A DNA stretch of 64,000 nt from Pseudarthrobacter polychromogenes (GTDB taxonomy: Bacteria; Actinomycetota; Actinomycetes; Actinomycetales; Micrococcaceae): positions 306,690 to 370,689 of the forward strand of contig NZ_BMKU01000003.1 in assembly GCF_014644495.1 (NCBI RefSeq), written 5' to 3'. Each line of letters begins with the position of its first letter. Positions within the stretch are counted from its first letter, which is position 1. Made by a program: the position numbers and the translations under genes. The notes below the pieces were generated by a model, which made no database searches, was not told where the DNA came from, and was given only the letters and a program-made list of their open reading frames with translations. Shown here piece by piece: positions 9,733-19,736 of this stretch.

Positions 9733-10835
9733 GCAACGACAATCGGGCCGGCATGCTGGACACCATCATCATCGGCGGCGGGCAGGCCGGACTTGCCATG
9801 GGCTATTTCATGAAAGGCCAGAAACGGAAGTTCCTGATTCTGGATGCGTGCCAAAGAACCGGCGATTCCTGGCGGCAGCGGTGGGATTCGCTCCGGGTGT
9901 TCACGCCCGCCAAGTACGACGGACTGCCCGGCGCACCGTTCCCGGCGGACCGGCTGTCCTTCCCCACCAAGGATGAAGTGGCGGATTACCTCGAATGGTA
10001 TGCAGCGGAATTTGAACTGCCGGTCAGCCACGGCATCCGCGTGGAGCGCCTCTGGCGGGAGGGGGACCACTACGTGGCCACCGCCAACGGCCACCGGTGG
10101 GAAGCGCGCAACGTTGTGGTGGCCACAGGCTCCACCCAGACGCCCGAGGTGCCAGGCTTTGCAGCTGAACTGGCCCCTTCCATCAGGCAAGTGCATTCCA
10201 GCCAGTACCGGAACCCGCAGCAGCTCCAGGAAGGTCCGGTCCTGGTTGTGGGGCTGGGGAACTCCGGGGCGGAGATCGGCCTCGAAGTTTCCGGGACCCG
10301 GCCGGCGCTGGTGGCCGGCAAGCCCACAGGCGAGATCCCGGTGAAGCACGGCAAAGCCGCGGCACGTTACGCGTTCCCTGTGGTGCGCTTCCTTGGCCTG
10401 CACGTGTTGACGCTTGGTTCACCGATTGGCCGCAAAGTGGCGCCGGCAATGAAAGCGCACGCCGAACCACTGATCAGGACGAAGACGAAGGACCTCGCGG
10501 CCGCCGGGGTGCAGGTCGTGCCGAGGGTCACCGGGGTGGCTGAAGGGATGCCTGTGCTGGCGGACGGGACCCGCCTGGAGGTCTCCAACGTGGTCTGGTG
10601 CACCGGATTCCGGGAGGACTTCAGCTGGATCGACCCGGCCCTGCTCGACGCCGGCGCAATGCCCCGGCAGTGGCGCGGTGTGGCTCTGGATTCGCCAGGC
10701 CTGTTCTTCCTGGGGCAGCGGTTCCTGTACGCGGAAGTATCGGACACCCTTCCCGGCCTCGGCCGCGACGCGCGTTACCTGGCGGCCAGGATTCCGGCCC
10801 CCGCCACTCACGGATCCGCGGTGGCCGCCGCCTGA
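9729..10835 (+). CDS. FAD-dependent flavin monooxygenase-like oxidoreductase
   Basis: A 368-residue enzyme of the flavin-containing monooxygenase/CzcO-like group. Two dinucleotide-binding motifs are present: IIIGGGQAGLAMGYFM near residue 12 for FAD, and VLVVGLGNSGAEIGLE near 173 for NADPH. VVVATGSTQTPEVPGF is the ATG motif, and VVWCTGFREDFSWID is the second conserved acceptor motif. The arrangement is typical of enzymes that oxygenate small organic or aromatic substrates; the real substrate is unknown. It overlaps the preceding SemiSWEET-like gene by four bases. Confidence 0.85.
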   Translation: MSNDNRAGMLDTIIIGGGQAGLAMGYFMKGQKRKFLILDACQRTGDSWRQRWDSLRVFTPAKYDGLPGAPFPADRLSFPTKDEVADYLEWYAAEFELPVSHGIRVERLWREGDHYVATANGHRWEARNVVVATGSTQTPEVPGFAAELAPSIRQVHSSQYRNPQQLQEGPVLVVGLGNSGAEIGLEVSGTRPALVAGKPTGEIPVKHGKAAARYAFPVVRFLGLHVLTLGSPIGRKVAPAMKAHAEPLIRTKTKDLAAAGVQVVPRVTGVAEGMPVLADGTRLEVSNVVWCTGFREDFSWIDPALLDAGAMPRQWRGVALDSPGLFFLGQRFLYAEVSDTLPGLGRDARYLAARIPAPATHGSAVAAA

Positions 10836-10967
10836 GCCAAGCCGCCTCCCCGTTCGTGCGCCGCCTCTCTCGTCGCCCGTACCCGGCCGTGATCCCCGTT
10901 ACCTTTCCCGGAACATCCGCCATGCCTCGGTAGAATTGATGTTTTGTCCGCCGCTGGAAGGTCTTTT

Positions 10968-13046
10968 GTGTCGATAGCGAGAACCGTGGCTGCCTCCCGC
11001 CCGGTGCCCGAAGCAGCCGCCAAAAGCCGGAAGCCGACCTTCCGGCCGGAGGTCCAGGGGCTCCGTGCGCTCGCCGTGCTGATGGTGGTGGCCTACCACG
11101 TGTGGCTGGGCAGGGTGTCCGGGGGAGTGGACATCTTCCTGCTCATCTCCGCGTTCCTGCTGACCCTGTCCTTCGTCCGGAAAGCAGAGGCAGGGCGGCC
11201 CTTCGGCCTGCTGGCCCACTGGCTGCACCTGTTCAAGCGGCTGCTGCCCGCCGCCGTCGTGGTCATCCTGGGAGTCCTCGCCGGAACGTGGCTGATCCTG
11301 CCCCAGAGCCGCTGGCCTCAGGTGCTGGACCAGGCGTGGGCGTCCCTGCTGTACAGCCAGAACTGGCTGCTCGCGGACACCGCCGTTGACTACTATGCCC
11401 AGGACCACGCCGGAGCCAGCCCGCTCCAGCACTTCTGGTCGTTGTCCATCCAAGGCCAGGTGTTCATCCTCTGGCCCCTCATCTTCGCCGGCACCGCGGC
11501 GCTGCTGGTGCTGTTGCGCCGGGTTCCCGCGCTCACCCGGGTCACCTACCGCGGGCTGCTGGCCCTGGTCTTCGGCACAGTCTTCGCCGTGTCCCTCGCC
11601 TACTCCGTGGAGCAGACCGCCGGCAACCAGGCGTACGCCTACTTCGACACCCGGACCCGGCTCTGGGAATTCGCGCTGGGCTCGCTCCTGGCGCTGGCCC
11701 TGCCCTACCTCAAACCGGCCCGGGGGCTCCGTGTGGTCCTGGGCTGGGCAGGCCTCGCGGCCATGGTCTCCTGCGGCCTGCTGCTCACGGTGGACCGCTC
11801 GTTCCCCGGCTTCGTGGCGCTGTGGCCCACCCTGGCGGCCGCCGCCATCATCGTCGCGGGACAGTCCGGCAGCCGCTTCGGCGTGGACAGGTTCCTCAGC
11901 AGCAAGCCCCTGGTCGGGCTGGGAGACAATTCCTACGCCCTGTACCTCTGGCACTGGCCGGTCCTGGTACTCGCGCTTGCCGCCACCGGCGTGGAGGCAC
12001 CCAACCTGGCCCAGGGCCTGGGCATTGTGGGCGCTTCCATCGTGCTTGCCGTCCTCACCACGCGCTTCGTTGAAAAGCCGCTGCGCGACTGGCACTGGCC
12101 GCAGCGCCGGGCCTGGCGCACCGCCGTCGTTATTGCTGCCTGCGGCGCGCTGCTGGCCGGACCCGTGGCCGTCTGGCAGACCACGCTCACCGCAGAGGAA
12201 AGCGCGACGGCGGCCCAGCCGCGGGAGCTCACGCCGGGGGCCGCCGCGCTCAACCCGGAGAACGCCGCCGTCCCCGCCCCGGAGGCCAGGATCATCCCCG
12301 GCCCCTCGGCGCTGGACAACGACTGGGCCGGAATCCACGCCCCCTGCACCGGGGCCAACGCCACCAGCAACCCCATCCTCGAAGGATGCCGGCAGGAAGT
12401 TCCGGACGGTGAGGTAACCAAGCGCATCGTGGTCCTGGGCGACTCCCACTCCCAGCAGTACCTGGGGGCACTGGCGCCGATTGCCGCCGCGCGGGGCTGG
12501 GAACTGGTGACGCTGCTGATGCCGGCGTGCCGCTTCGGGGCGGAGTCCCTGGAACGGAATGCGGAGTGCAACGCCTACAATCAGGCCAGCGCCGCCTACG
12601 TCCTGGAACATCAGCCGGACGCAGTGTTCACCGTGGCATCGCTGACGCATGAGGAAGCCCCGTTCGAGACCGAGGTCCCGAGTTACCTGGAGGGGGTCCG
12701 GCCGTTCGCGGAGGCCGGGATCGAGATCATCGGCATCCGGGACAACCCGCGTTTTACGTTCAACATGCCTGAATGCATCCAGCGCAACGGCCCGGACGCA
12801 CCGGAGTGCAGTGTGTCCCTGGAGGAATCCCTGGTGGAACCCTCCCCGCTGGAAAGCTACCGGGGAAAACTGGACGGACTGCACCTGATGGATCTCAGCG
12901 ACTTCATCTGCGCGCGGGGCATCTGTCCCGGTGTGGTGGGCAACGTCTACGTCTACAAGGACGACAACCACCTCACGCGGACCTACGTGGAAAGCATGAT
13001 CCCCATGTTCGAACAGCGGCTGCTGGCCGCTACGGGCTGGAGCTGA
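10968..13046 (+). CDS. acyltransferase 3 (OafA/YrhL-like) fused to an SGNH domain
   Basis: A 692-residue membrane enzyme. Residues about 20-390 form the multi-helix acyltransferase-3 domain: RPEVQGLRALAVLMVVAYHV with the catalytic histidine, HFWSLSIQGQVFILWPL and LYLWHWPVLV. A linker leads to a C-terminal SGNH esterase-like domain with VVLGDSHSQQYL near residue 490 and DDNHLTRTYVE near 665, which carry the nucleophile and the Asp-His pair. Such fusions O-acetylate cell-surface polysaccharides or peptidoglycan-linked sugars. GTG 10968 was chosen because TGGAAGG precedes it by six bases; an in-frame TTG lies at 10944. Confidence 0.88.
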   Translation: MSIARTVAASRPVPEAAAKSRKPTFRPEVQGLRALAVLMVVAYHVWLGRVSGGVDIFLLISAFLLTLSFVRKAEAGRPFGLLAHWLHLFKRLLPAAVVVILGVLAGTWLILPQSRWPQVLDQAWASLLYSQNWLLADTAVDYYAQDHAGASPLQHFWSLSIQGQVFILWPLIFAGTAALLVLLRRVPALTRVTYRGLLALVFGTVFAVSLAYSVEQTAGNQAYAYFDTRTRLWEFALGSLLALALPYLKPARGLRVVLGWAGLAAMVSCGLLLTVDRSFPGFVALWPTLAAAAIIVAGQSGSRFGVDRFLSSKPLVGLGDNSYALYLWHWPVLVLALAATGVEAPNLAQGLGIVGASIVLAVLTTRFVEKPLRDWHWPQRRAWRTAVVIAACGALLAGPVAVWQTTLTAEESATAAQPRELTPGAAALNPENAAVPAPEARIIPGPSALDNDWAGIHAPCTGANATSNPILEGCRQEVPDGEVTKRIVVLGDSHSQQYLGALAPIAAARGWELVTLLMPACRFGAESLERNAECNAYNQASAAYVLEHQPDAVFTVASLTHEEAPFETEVPSYLEGVRPFAEAGIEIIGIRDNPRFTFNMPECIQRNGPDAPECSVSLEESLVEPSPLESYRGKLDGLHLMDLSDFICARGICPGVVGNVYVYKDDNHLTRTYVESMIPMFEQRLLAATGWS

Positions 13047-14792
<1,746 letters not shown>

Positions 14793-14809
14793 CAACGCCT
14801 CCTGAACGG

Positions 14810-16711
14810 GTGAACACCCCTGCGAAGGGCCAGCCGCCACGGCGGCTGGCCCTTCGTCCGTATGCCCGGGCCGTAGCCCAGGTGCTGAGGGTCAGTTTCC
14901 GGGCCTCGCCGGGCGCCGTGGTCATGAAGGTGCTCGGCTCGCTGATCTCGGCCGTGCTTCCGCTGGTCACCACCTACTTCGCCGCCCTGACCACCACGGC
15001 GCTGGCCGCCGCCTATGCCGGTGACGCCGACGCCGGCCAGCGGGCGATCGTCTACGTCATCATCACCGCCGCCCTGGGGCTCTTCTGGGGCGCGTTCAGC
15101 AGCGTGGACCGCTACATCCAGCAGCTGATGAGCTTCAAGGTGGGGGCCATCGTGGGGGACCAGATGTACGAGCGGTTCCTGGCCCTGGAATTCTGGCGGT
15201 ACGACGACAAAGAAACCGTAGACCTTTACGACCGCGCGAAGCGGTTCTCCGACTCCTACGCCCGCGTCCTGGACCGCATCGCCGCCATCTTCACCCAGCT
15301 CGTGTCGGTGATCCTCGCCGTCGGGGCGCTGCTGCTGGTGAGCTGGTGGATTGCCGTGATCGTCCTGGTGGCCATCGTCCCCAGCGTCTACCTCCAGTTC
15401 AAACTTTCGCGGGAGCAGATCGCCCACTGGAACACCCAGGTGGACTCACGCCGCCAGCGCCGCATGATCGAGACCAACCTCCTCCGGCCGCAGCACATCG
15501 CCGAGATGCGGCTGTACGGGATCGTGGGCTACCTGATGGAATTCAGGTCCCGGCTGCGGGACGCGGACGAGCGCCGGCGGCTGGACTTCCAGAAGCGGTA
15601 CATCCCCAAGCAGCTCGCCGCCGATGCGCTCCAATACGGCGCTGAAGTGGTGTCCCTGGTCTGGGTGGTGGGGCAGATCATCGCCCGCGCGCAGCCCGTG
15701 GGCCAGTTCCTCTACGTGCAGCAGATCGTCAGCCGGGCGCTGTCCACGGCGAACAACCTGGTGTCCTCCCTCAGCTCCATCGACGAGGACCTGGCCAACC
15801 TCAAGGACTACGAGCTCTTCATGGCCATGCCCGTGCATTCGGAGCACGCCCCGCCGCTGCTGCAGGCACCGAAGACCGTCGAGCTGAAGGACATCCGCTT
15901 CACCTACACGGGCAGCGACATCGAGGTGATCCGCGGGATCAGCCTGACCATCCGAGAGGGCCAGCACATCGCCATCGTGGGGGAAAACGGCGCCGGAAAG
16001 TCCACGCTGATCAGGATCCTGGCAGGGCTCTACCGCCCGGATTCCGGGCAGGTGCTGCTGGACGGCGTGGACCTCGCCGCCGTCGACGTCACCTCGTGGC
16101 ACCGGCACCTCGCGGTGCTGAGCCAGGAATTCCTCAAGTACGAGTTCGCCACGGCCGCGGAAAACATCTACTTCGGGGACGTCGACTCGCCCCGCGACGA
16201 CGCCCGCATCCGCAAGGCTGCCGCGGACGCGGAGGCGCTGGACTTCATCAACAAACTGCCCAACGGCCTGGACAACCACGTCAGCAACTGGATGGAGGAC
16301 CCGCGCGGGCGTAAGGGCAGCGGACTCTCGGGCGGGCAGTGGCAGCGACTGGCCATGGCCCGGAACTTCTACCGGGACGCCTCGTTCATGGTGATGGACG
16401 AGCCAACCTCGGCCATCGACGCCCTGGCCGAGCACCGGATCTTCAGCCGCCTCTTCGCGGACCGCAGCAGCACCATCATCGCCATCAGCCACCGGCTCGC
16501 CACCATCGAGAAGGCGGACACCGTGTTCATGCTGGAGGACGGCAGGATCGTTGAGCAGGGGACGCACAAGGAACTCGTCGCGCTTCGCGGCCGCTACTTC
16601 AGGATGTTCGAATCCCAGCTCACAGGAGCAAGCCCGGAACAGGCGGAGTCTAAAACTCCGCCACCGTTGTGCGGACCCGCGCAATGCCCGGACGCGGCGG
16701 GACGCTGCTGA
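14810..16711 (+). CDS. ABC exporter, fused membrane and ATPase domains
   Basis: A 633-residue half-transporter. About six helices occupy residues 30-330, followed by an ATPase with Walker A GENGAGKST near 391, Q-loop VLSQEF, signature LSGGQWQRLAMAR near 505 and Walker B FMVMDEPTSAID, then the H-loop in AISHRLATI. The substrate is unknown; lipid, peptide and drug export are all possible. The first codons lie inside a perfect 16-bp inverted repeat that looks like the guaB terminator, so the GTG at 14882 may be the true start. The last 62 bases overlap the convergent hypothetical gene. Confidence 0.88.
   Translation: MNTPAKGQPPRRLALRPYARAVAQVLRVSFRASPGAVVMKVLGSLISAVLPLVTTYFAALTTTALAAAYAGDADAGQRAIVYVIITAALGLFWGAFSSVDRYIQQLMSFKVGAIVGDQMYERFLALEFWRYDDKETVDLYDRAKRFSDSYARVLDRIAAIFTQLVSVILAVGALLLVSWWIAVIVLVAIVPSVYLQFKLSREQIAHWNTQVDSRRQRRMIETNLLRPQHIAEMRLYGIVGYLMEFRSRLRDADERRRLDFQKRYIPKQLAADALQYGAEVVSLVWVVGQIIARAQPVGQFLYVQQIVSRALSTANNLVSSLSSIDEDLANLKDYELFMAMPVHSEHAPPLLQAPKTVELKDIRFTYTGSDIEVIRGISLTIREGQHIAIVGENGAGKSTLIRILAGLYRPDSGQVLLDGVDLAAVDVTSWHRHLAVLSQEFLKYEFATAAENIYFGDVDSPRDDARIRKAAADAEALDFINKLPNGLDNHVSNWMEDPRGRKGSGLSGGQWQRLAMARNFYRDASFMVMDEPTSAIDALAEHRIFSRLFADRSSTIIAISHRLATIEKADTVFMLEDGRIVEQGTHKELVALRGRYFRMFESQLTGASPEQAESKTPPPLCGPAQCPDAAGRC
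14823..14856 (+). terminator. long hairpin, probable guaB terminator
   Basis: Perfect 16-bp arms (14823-14838 and 14841-14856) separated by AC. There is no T tract. It starts 31 bases after the guaB stop and lies within the first codons of the ABC exporter as called here. Confidence 0.7.
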
Positions 16712-17255
16712 ACCCGAACGTCACGGCGGGGCGGACCGGCGCCAGCGCGCCGGCGTCAACGCCGTTCCAGCTCACGACGGCGGCTGTGATGGAGTGCAGG
16801 TCGCTCACCCCGTAATACTCCCGCCGGCCGCTGCCCGCGGTGCCGGAGGTCCGGGAGCCGTTGCTGAGGATCCCGGCGACAGGACTGATGGCGTGCAGCC
16901 AGCCGGGGTGCACGGCAAGGCGCCGGGGGACTGCCCGCAGCACCCTGCCCAGGAGGGCCCGCCCGCCCAGGCGTGCGCTGATCGCCAGGGGACCGGCGTC
17001 GACCTCCAGCGTCCCGTGGCCAAGCTGCGCCGACAGATCAACCTCCGTGACGTCGTCGAACGTGTACGTGGCGGCGATGAAGTCCGCCACGTCCGGGCCG
17101 GGGGCCAGGAGCTGCCGGTGGCCGGAGGGCTGCTGGACCATGACGTCGGCAAAGGGCCCGAAGGGCGACTCCTGCCAGATGCCCACCACGGCGCGAAGGC
17201 CTGAGGCCGTGCCTATGCCGGCAATGTGGCCGTCGAATACCCACCGTGAACCCAT
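16650..17255 (-). CDS. conserved hypothetical protein, actinobacterial
   Basis: A 201-residue soluble protein I do not recognise by function. It opens GSRWVFDGHIAGIGTASGLR and continues with a mixed strand-rich sequence (VVGIWQESPFGPFADVMVQQ, LLAPGPDVADFIAATYTFDD); no membrane helix or catalytic motif is evident. The start ATG at 17255-17253 lies six bases after TACAGT (17267-17262), which argues for its own leaderless promoter instead of read-through from the minus-strand genes upstream. Its 3' end overlaps the ABC exporter by 62 bp. Confidence 0.65.
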   Translation of the reverse strand: MGSRWVFDGHIAGIGTASGLRAVVGIWQESPFGPFADVMVQQPSGHRQLLAPGPDVADFIAATYTFDDVTEVDLSAQLGHGTLEVDAGPLAISARLGGRALLGRVLRAVPRRLAVHPGWLHAISPVAGILSNGSRTSGTAGSGRREYYGVSDLHSITAAVVSWNGVDAGALAPVRPAVTFGFSSVPPRPGIARVRTTVAEF

Positions 17256-17332
17256 AAGGCAACTGTAGCCAACCGGGCTCCGGCCGGTGCCTGCAGGCCG
17301 GGGTGGCGGAATTGCAGCCCGCCCCCGGGCGC

Positions 17333-17980
17333 TCAGAGTGGGCCGTAGCCTGCGTTGCCGTGGGGATCGCGCCAGACGGCCAGGTCCTGTTCCACAGCGC
17401 TGCGGAGTTCCGGGTTCGCCTGGACCCGCTGCCGGAACGACTGCCGGGAGCGGCCCATCACTGCCGACGGGACCACAATGCAGGCCACCAGGAGAGCCAG
17501 GAGGAGCACGAAGGACCCCACCAGTGTTGCGGCCGTGCCGTCGTCTTTTGCGAGGGCAGAGGGCAGGTACAGGGACAGGATGCCGCCCAGGGCAACCGCC
17601 AGTACCGACACCATGGTGATGCCGCCACGGGCGGAGCCCGGGCCGCGGCTGATCAGAATCCGGCTGGTATTGGGCAGCCGGGCACGGACCCGCTTCCACG
17701 AGGAGATTCCCAGCAGCATCAGGACGGCCCCCAGAGGGGCGAGGACCAGCACGGCGGCCGGATTTCCTGACATGGCCGAAAAGAACGCCCCTGCCAGGGC
17801 GAGGACGGGTCCGCCGGCGATCGCGCTGCTCCAGCCGGCCGCCAGGGTTCCTTGAGTATCGGCCAGCTGCCGCAGCCGGGACGGAGCGTTCGGCGGGCTG
17901 ACCCTGGCCAGTTCAGGGGAGAGCCAGTGGTCCAGGGAATGCGCAGGCGCGCCGGCGGGGAAAGGAATGTGATGAGTCAT
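17333..17980 (-). CDS. four-helix membrane protein in the WXG100 cassette
   Basis: A 215-residue protein of unknown function. The first 50 residues are polar. Two hydrophobic helices follow at about 55-95 (AIAGGPVLALAGAFFSAMSG, AAVLVLAPLGAVLMLLGISS), then two more at about 120-170 (ITMVSVLAVALGGILSLYL, LVGSFVLLLALLVACIVVP), ending in a polar tail. Its ATG overlaps the TGA of the upstream EspG-like gene (ATGA), so the two are translated together. The position downstream of a WXG100-type gene suggests a part in secretion or immunity of that protein; this is inference. Confidence 0.6.
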   Translation of the reverse strand: MTHHIPFPAGAPAHSLDHWLSPELARVSPPNAPSRLRQLADTQGTLAAGWSSAIAGGPVLALAGAFFSAMSGNPAAVLVLAPLGAVLMLLGISSWKRVRARLPNTSRILISRGPGSARGGITMVSVLAVALGGILSLYLPSALAKDDGTAATLVGSFVLLLALLVACIVVPSAVMGRSRQSFRQRVQANPELRSAVEQDLAVWRDPHGNAGYGPL

Positions 17981-18609
17981 GCCGGCAGCAGGCCCAGTCC
18001 CTGGCGCAGCCGGTCTTCGAGGTCTTCCGGCCGCAGCGCTGCAGGGGCGGGCTGTGCGTCGTCGCCGGTGACAATCTCCAGGGACCCGTCCGGCGCCACC
18101 TTGATATGGACGGAGTGGAAGGTGCCGTCGGGAAGATGCCGGCGGACCGTCCCCGCCGCCGGGCGTCCGTCCGGTGCGGTTCCGAGGTAGAAGGTGACCA
18201 TCTCGACGGCGGTGGTGAACATGCCGTCGGCATCGGTCAGGGGACGCAGCTCGTGGACGCCGTATTTGCTGAGGCTGAGGACCAACGCGCCGGTGCCTGA
18301 GCCGAACAGGAAGTAGACGTGTTCGGCTTTGGGAGTGACCAGGGCGACCTCCAGCCAGGCATCCGAGTCCGCCAGGACACCTGCAACGCCGGTGGCAGGC
18401 CCGGCCGGCACGAGGCTCTCCCCCTCGACCGTCATGAGCCCGCGTTCCAGGAGGGTGGCCACACCTGCCTGCTCGAGGGGGGCGCCGGCGGCGTGGTCCA
18501 GCCGGAACAAACTCTGGCATTTGAGCGCCCCCGTGGTTCCCGCCAGGGCGATCAGGGCAATGAGTTCGTGTTCGGTGATGAGCAGTGGTGCGTCTTCTTG
18601 AATGGTCAC
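17977..18609 (-). CDS. EspG-like secretion-associated protein (tentative)
   Basis: A 210-residue soluble protein starting at GTG 18609. Its layout resembles the EspG chaperone family of type VII secretion: an N-terminal ITEHELIALIALAG segment, ATLLERGLMTVEG, then strand-rich DAWLEVALVTPKAEHVYFLF, ALVLSLSKYGVHELRPLTDA and a late helix ending LEDRLRQGLGLL. EspG proteins bind specific PE/PPE or WXG100 substrates in the cytosol. The match is by pattern only. The neighbour upstream, 52 bp away, is a WXG100-type protein, which fits a substrate-chaperone pair. Confidence 0.5.
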   Translation of the reverse strand: MTIQEDAPLLITEHELIALIALAGTTGALKCQSLFRLDHAAGAPLEQAGVATLLERGLMTVEGESLVPAGPATGVAGVLADSDAWLEVALVTPKAEHVYFLFGSGTGALVLSLSKYGVHELRPLTDADGMFTTAVEMVTFYLGTAPDGRPAAGTVRRHLPDGTFHSVHIKVAPDGSLEIVTGDDAQPAPAALRPEDLEDRLRQGLGLLPA

Positions 18610-18661
18610 GGCAGCCTTTGGGTCGACAGGTCTCAGGAATGATTCTAGGGAAGCCGGGGTG

Positions 18662-19564
18662 TCAGGTGAGCCAGCCCCAGACCTTCTTGGCGCCGTCGGC
18701 TACGGCATCCACGGTCTTTTGAGCACCGTCGGCCACGGCGTCGGCGGTTTTCTTGGCCGCATCTGCGACCATTTCGGAGGCCGAACCGTAACCGAGGTTC
18801 GAGGCCAGCAGGCCCATTCCGCCCCAGGCAATCCCGGCTACTGCAAAAAATGGGCCGGCCCCGGGGATGAAGCTTCCGGCCGCAAGGACGGCGGAGACGC
18901 CGCCGTCGATCGCCATCCCGGTATTGCCTGTATGGACGCTATGGGCGATTTGCAATCCGCCGGTGATGATTCCCAGGCCGCCGGACAGGCGTCCCAGCAT
19001 GGACGTGCCGTTGAGGAGCTGTGTTCCGCGTACATACCCAACCCCCGGAACCTGGGCGTACTGCGCGCTCAGCCAGGGCCATTTTGTGAGCTTTGTGAGG
19101 AGCCCGCCATTGGCCATGGTGGCCAGGAGGTTATCCGTGTAAAGACCTGCCGCGGTCACTGCGGCATTGGCGCCCCACCAGCCGGGGCTGCCGGCAACGG
19201 CAAGGACAGCGTCGAGCGGGCCGGGCGCGGTGTCACCCGGTCCTCCAGGCGCTGTGGGGGTGGCCGGCCCCCCGGAGCCCGGGCCTGCGCCGCTGGTGGT
19301 GCTGGCTGTTTCCTGCTCGTCAGCCTGCGTGAGGAGCAACTTTGAGGCGTCGAGCAGTGACTGCGAAGACTGCTTCATCATGGGGCGCCACGTGTCGCTC
19401 CATTCGCGGCGGAAGCGACCGCCGTCGTTGCCCCTCCAGTCAATGCCCGCTACCAGGCTCGTAATTTGGCGCTCGGTTTCCATCAGGCGCAACCCCGAAC
19501 GGTCCATGGATTTGGACAAGGACCGCAACTGCTCAATGTCGGCACCGTAGAGGCCAGGGGCCAT
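18662..19564 (-). CDS. WXG100-type protein with glycine-rich C-terminal domain
   Basis: A 300-residue protein. Residues 1-85 are a helical hairpin of the WXG100 kind: helix with IEQLRSLSKSMDRSG, the turn WRGNDGGRF with W43-x-G45, and a second helix RREWSDTWRPMMKQSSQ. A Pro/Gly/Thr linker (about 88-115) leads to a hydrophobic, glycine-rich region (about 120-260), and the end repeats VADGAQKTVD/VADGAKKVWG. Long proteins with an N-terminal WXG domain are often type VII substrates, some with toxic tails. AAGGAG precedes the ATG at 19564. It heads a minus-strand operon with two small genes. No secretion ATPase is in the window. Confidence 0.7.
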   Translation of the reverse strand: MAPGLYGADIEQLRSLSKSMDRSGLRLMETERQITSLVAGIDWRGNDGGRFRREWSDTWRPMMKQSSQSLLDASKLLLTQADEQETASTTSGAGPGSGGPATPTAPGGPGDTAPGPLDAVLAVAGSPGWWGANAAVTAAGLYTDNLLATMANGGLLTKLTKWPWLSAQYAQVPGVGYVRGTQLLNGTSMLGRLSGGLGIITGGLQIAHSVHTGNTGMAIDGGVSAVLAAGSFIPGAGPFFAVAGIAWGGMGLLASNLGYGSASEMVADAAKKTADAVADGAQKTVDAVADGAKKVWGWLT

Positions 19565-19724
19565 GGTTGGTTCTCCTTGGAGATGGGCACGGGAGCGTTC
19601 ACCGAAGCCCCCGGGCCCTAGGCTACGGACTTCTTCGGTTCCCCGCCATGGGCACCGCTGCCCATCCCGGCCGGTGCCTAACCCCTCACGTCCGTCCCAG
19701 ACAAGGACAACACGGCCGCTGGGA

Positions 19725-19730
19725 TAACCT
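19725..19730 (+). promoter_or_regulatory. guaB3 -10 box, leaderless
   Basis: TAACCT, six bases before GTG 19737. No ribosome-binding site is present between them. Confidence 0.6.
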
Positions 19731-19736
19731 AGAGCA

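Noticed and set aside
14823..14856. Riboswitch after guaB
   Set aside because: It is a simple perfect hairpin with a two-base gap and no conserved junction.
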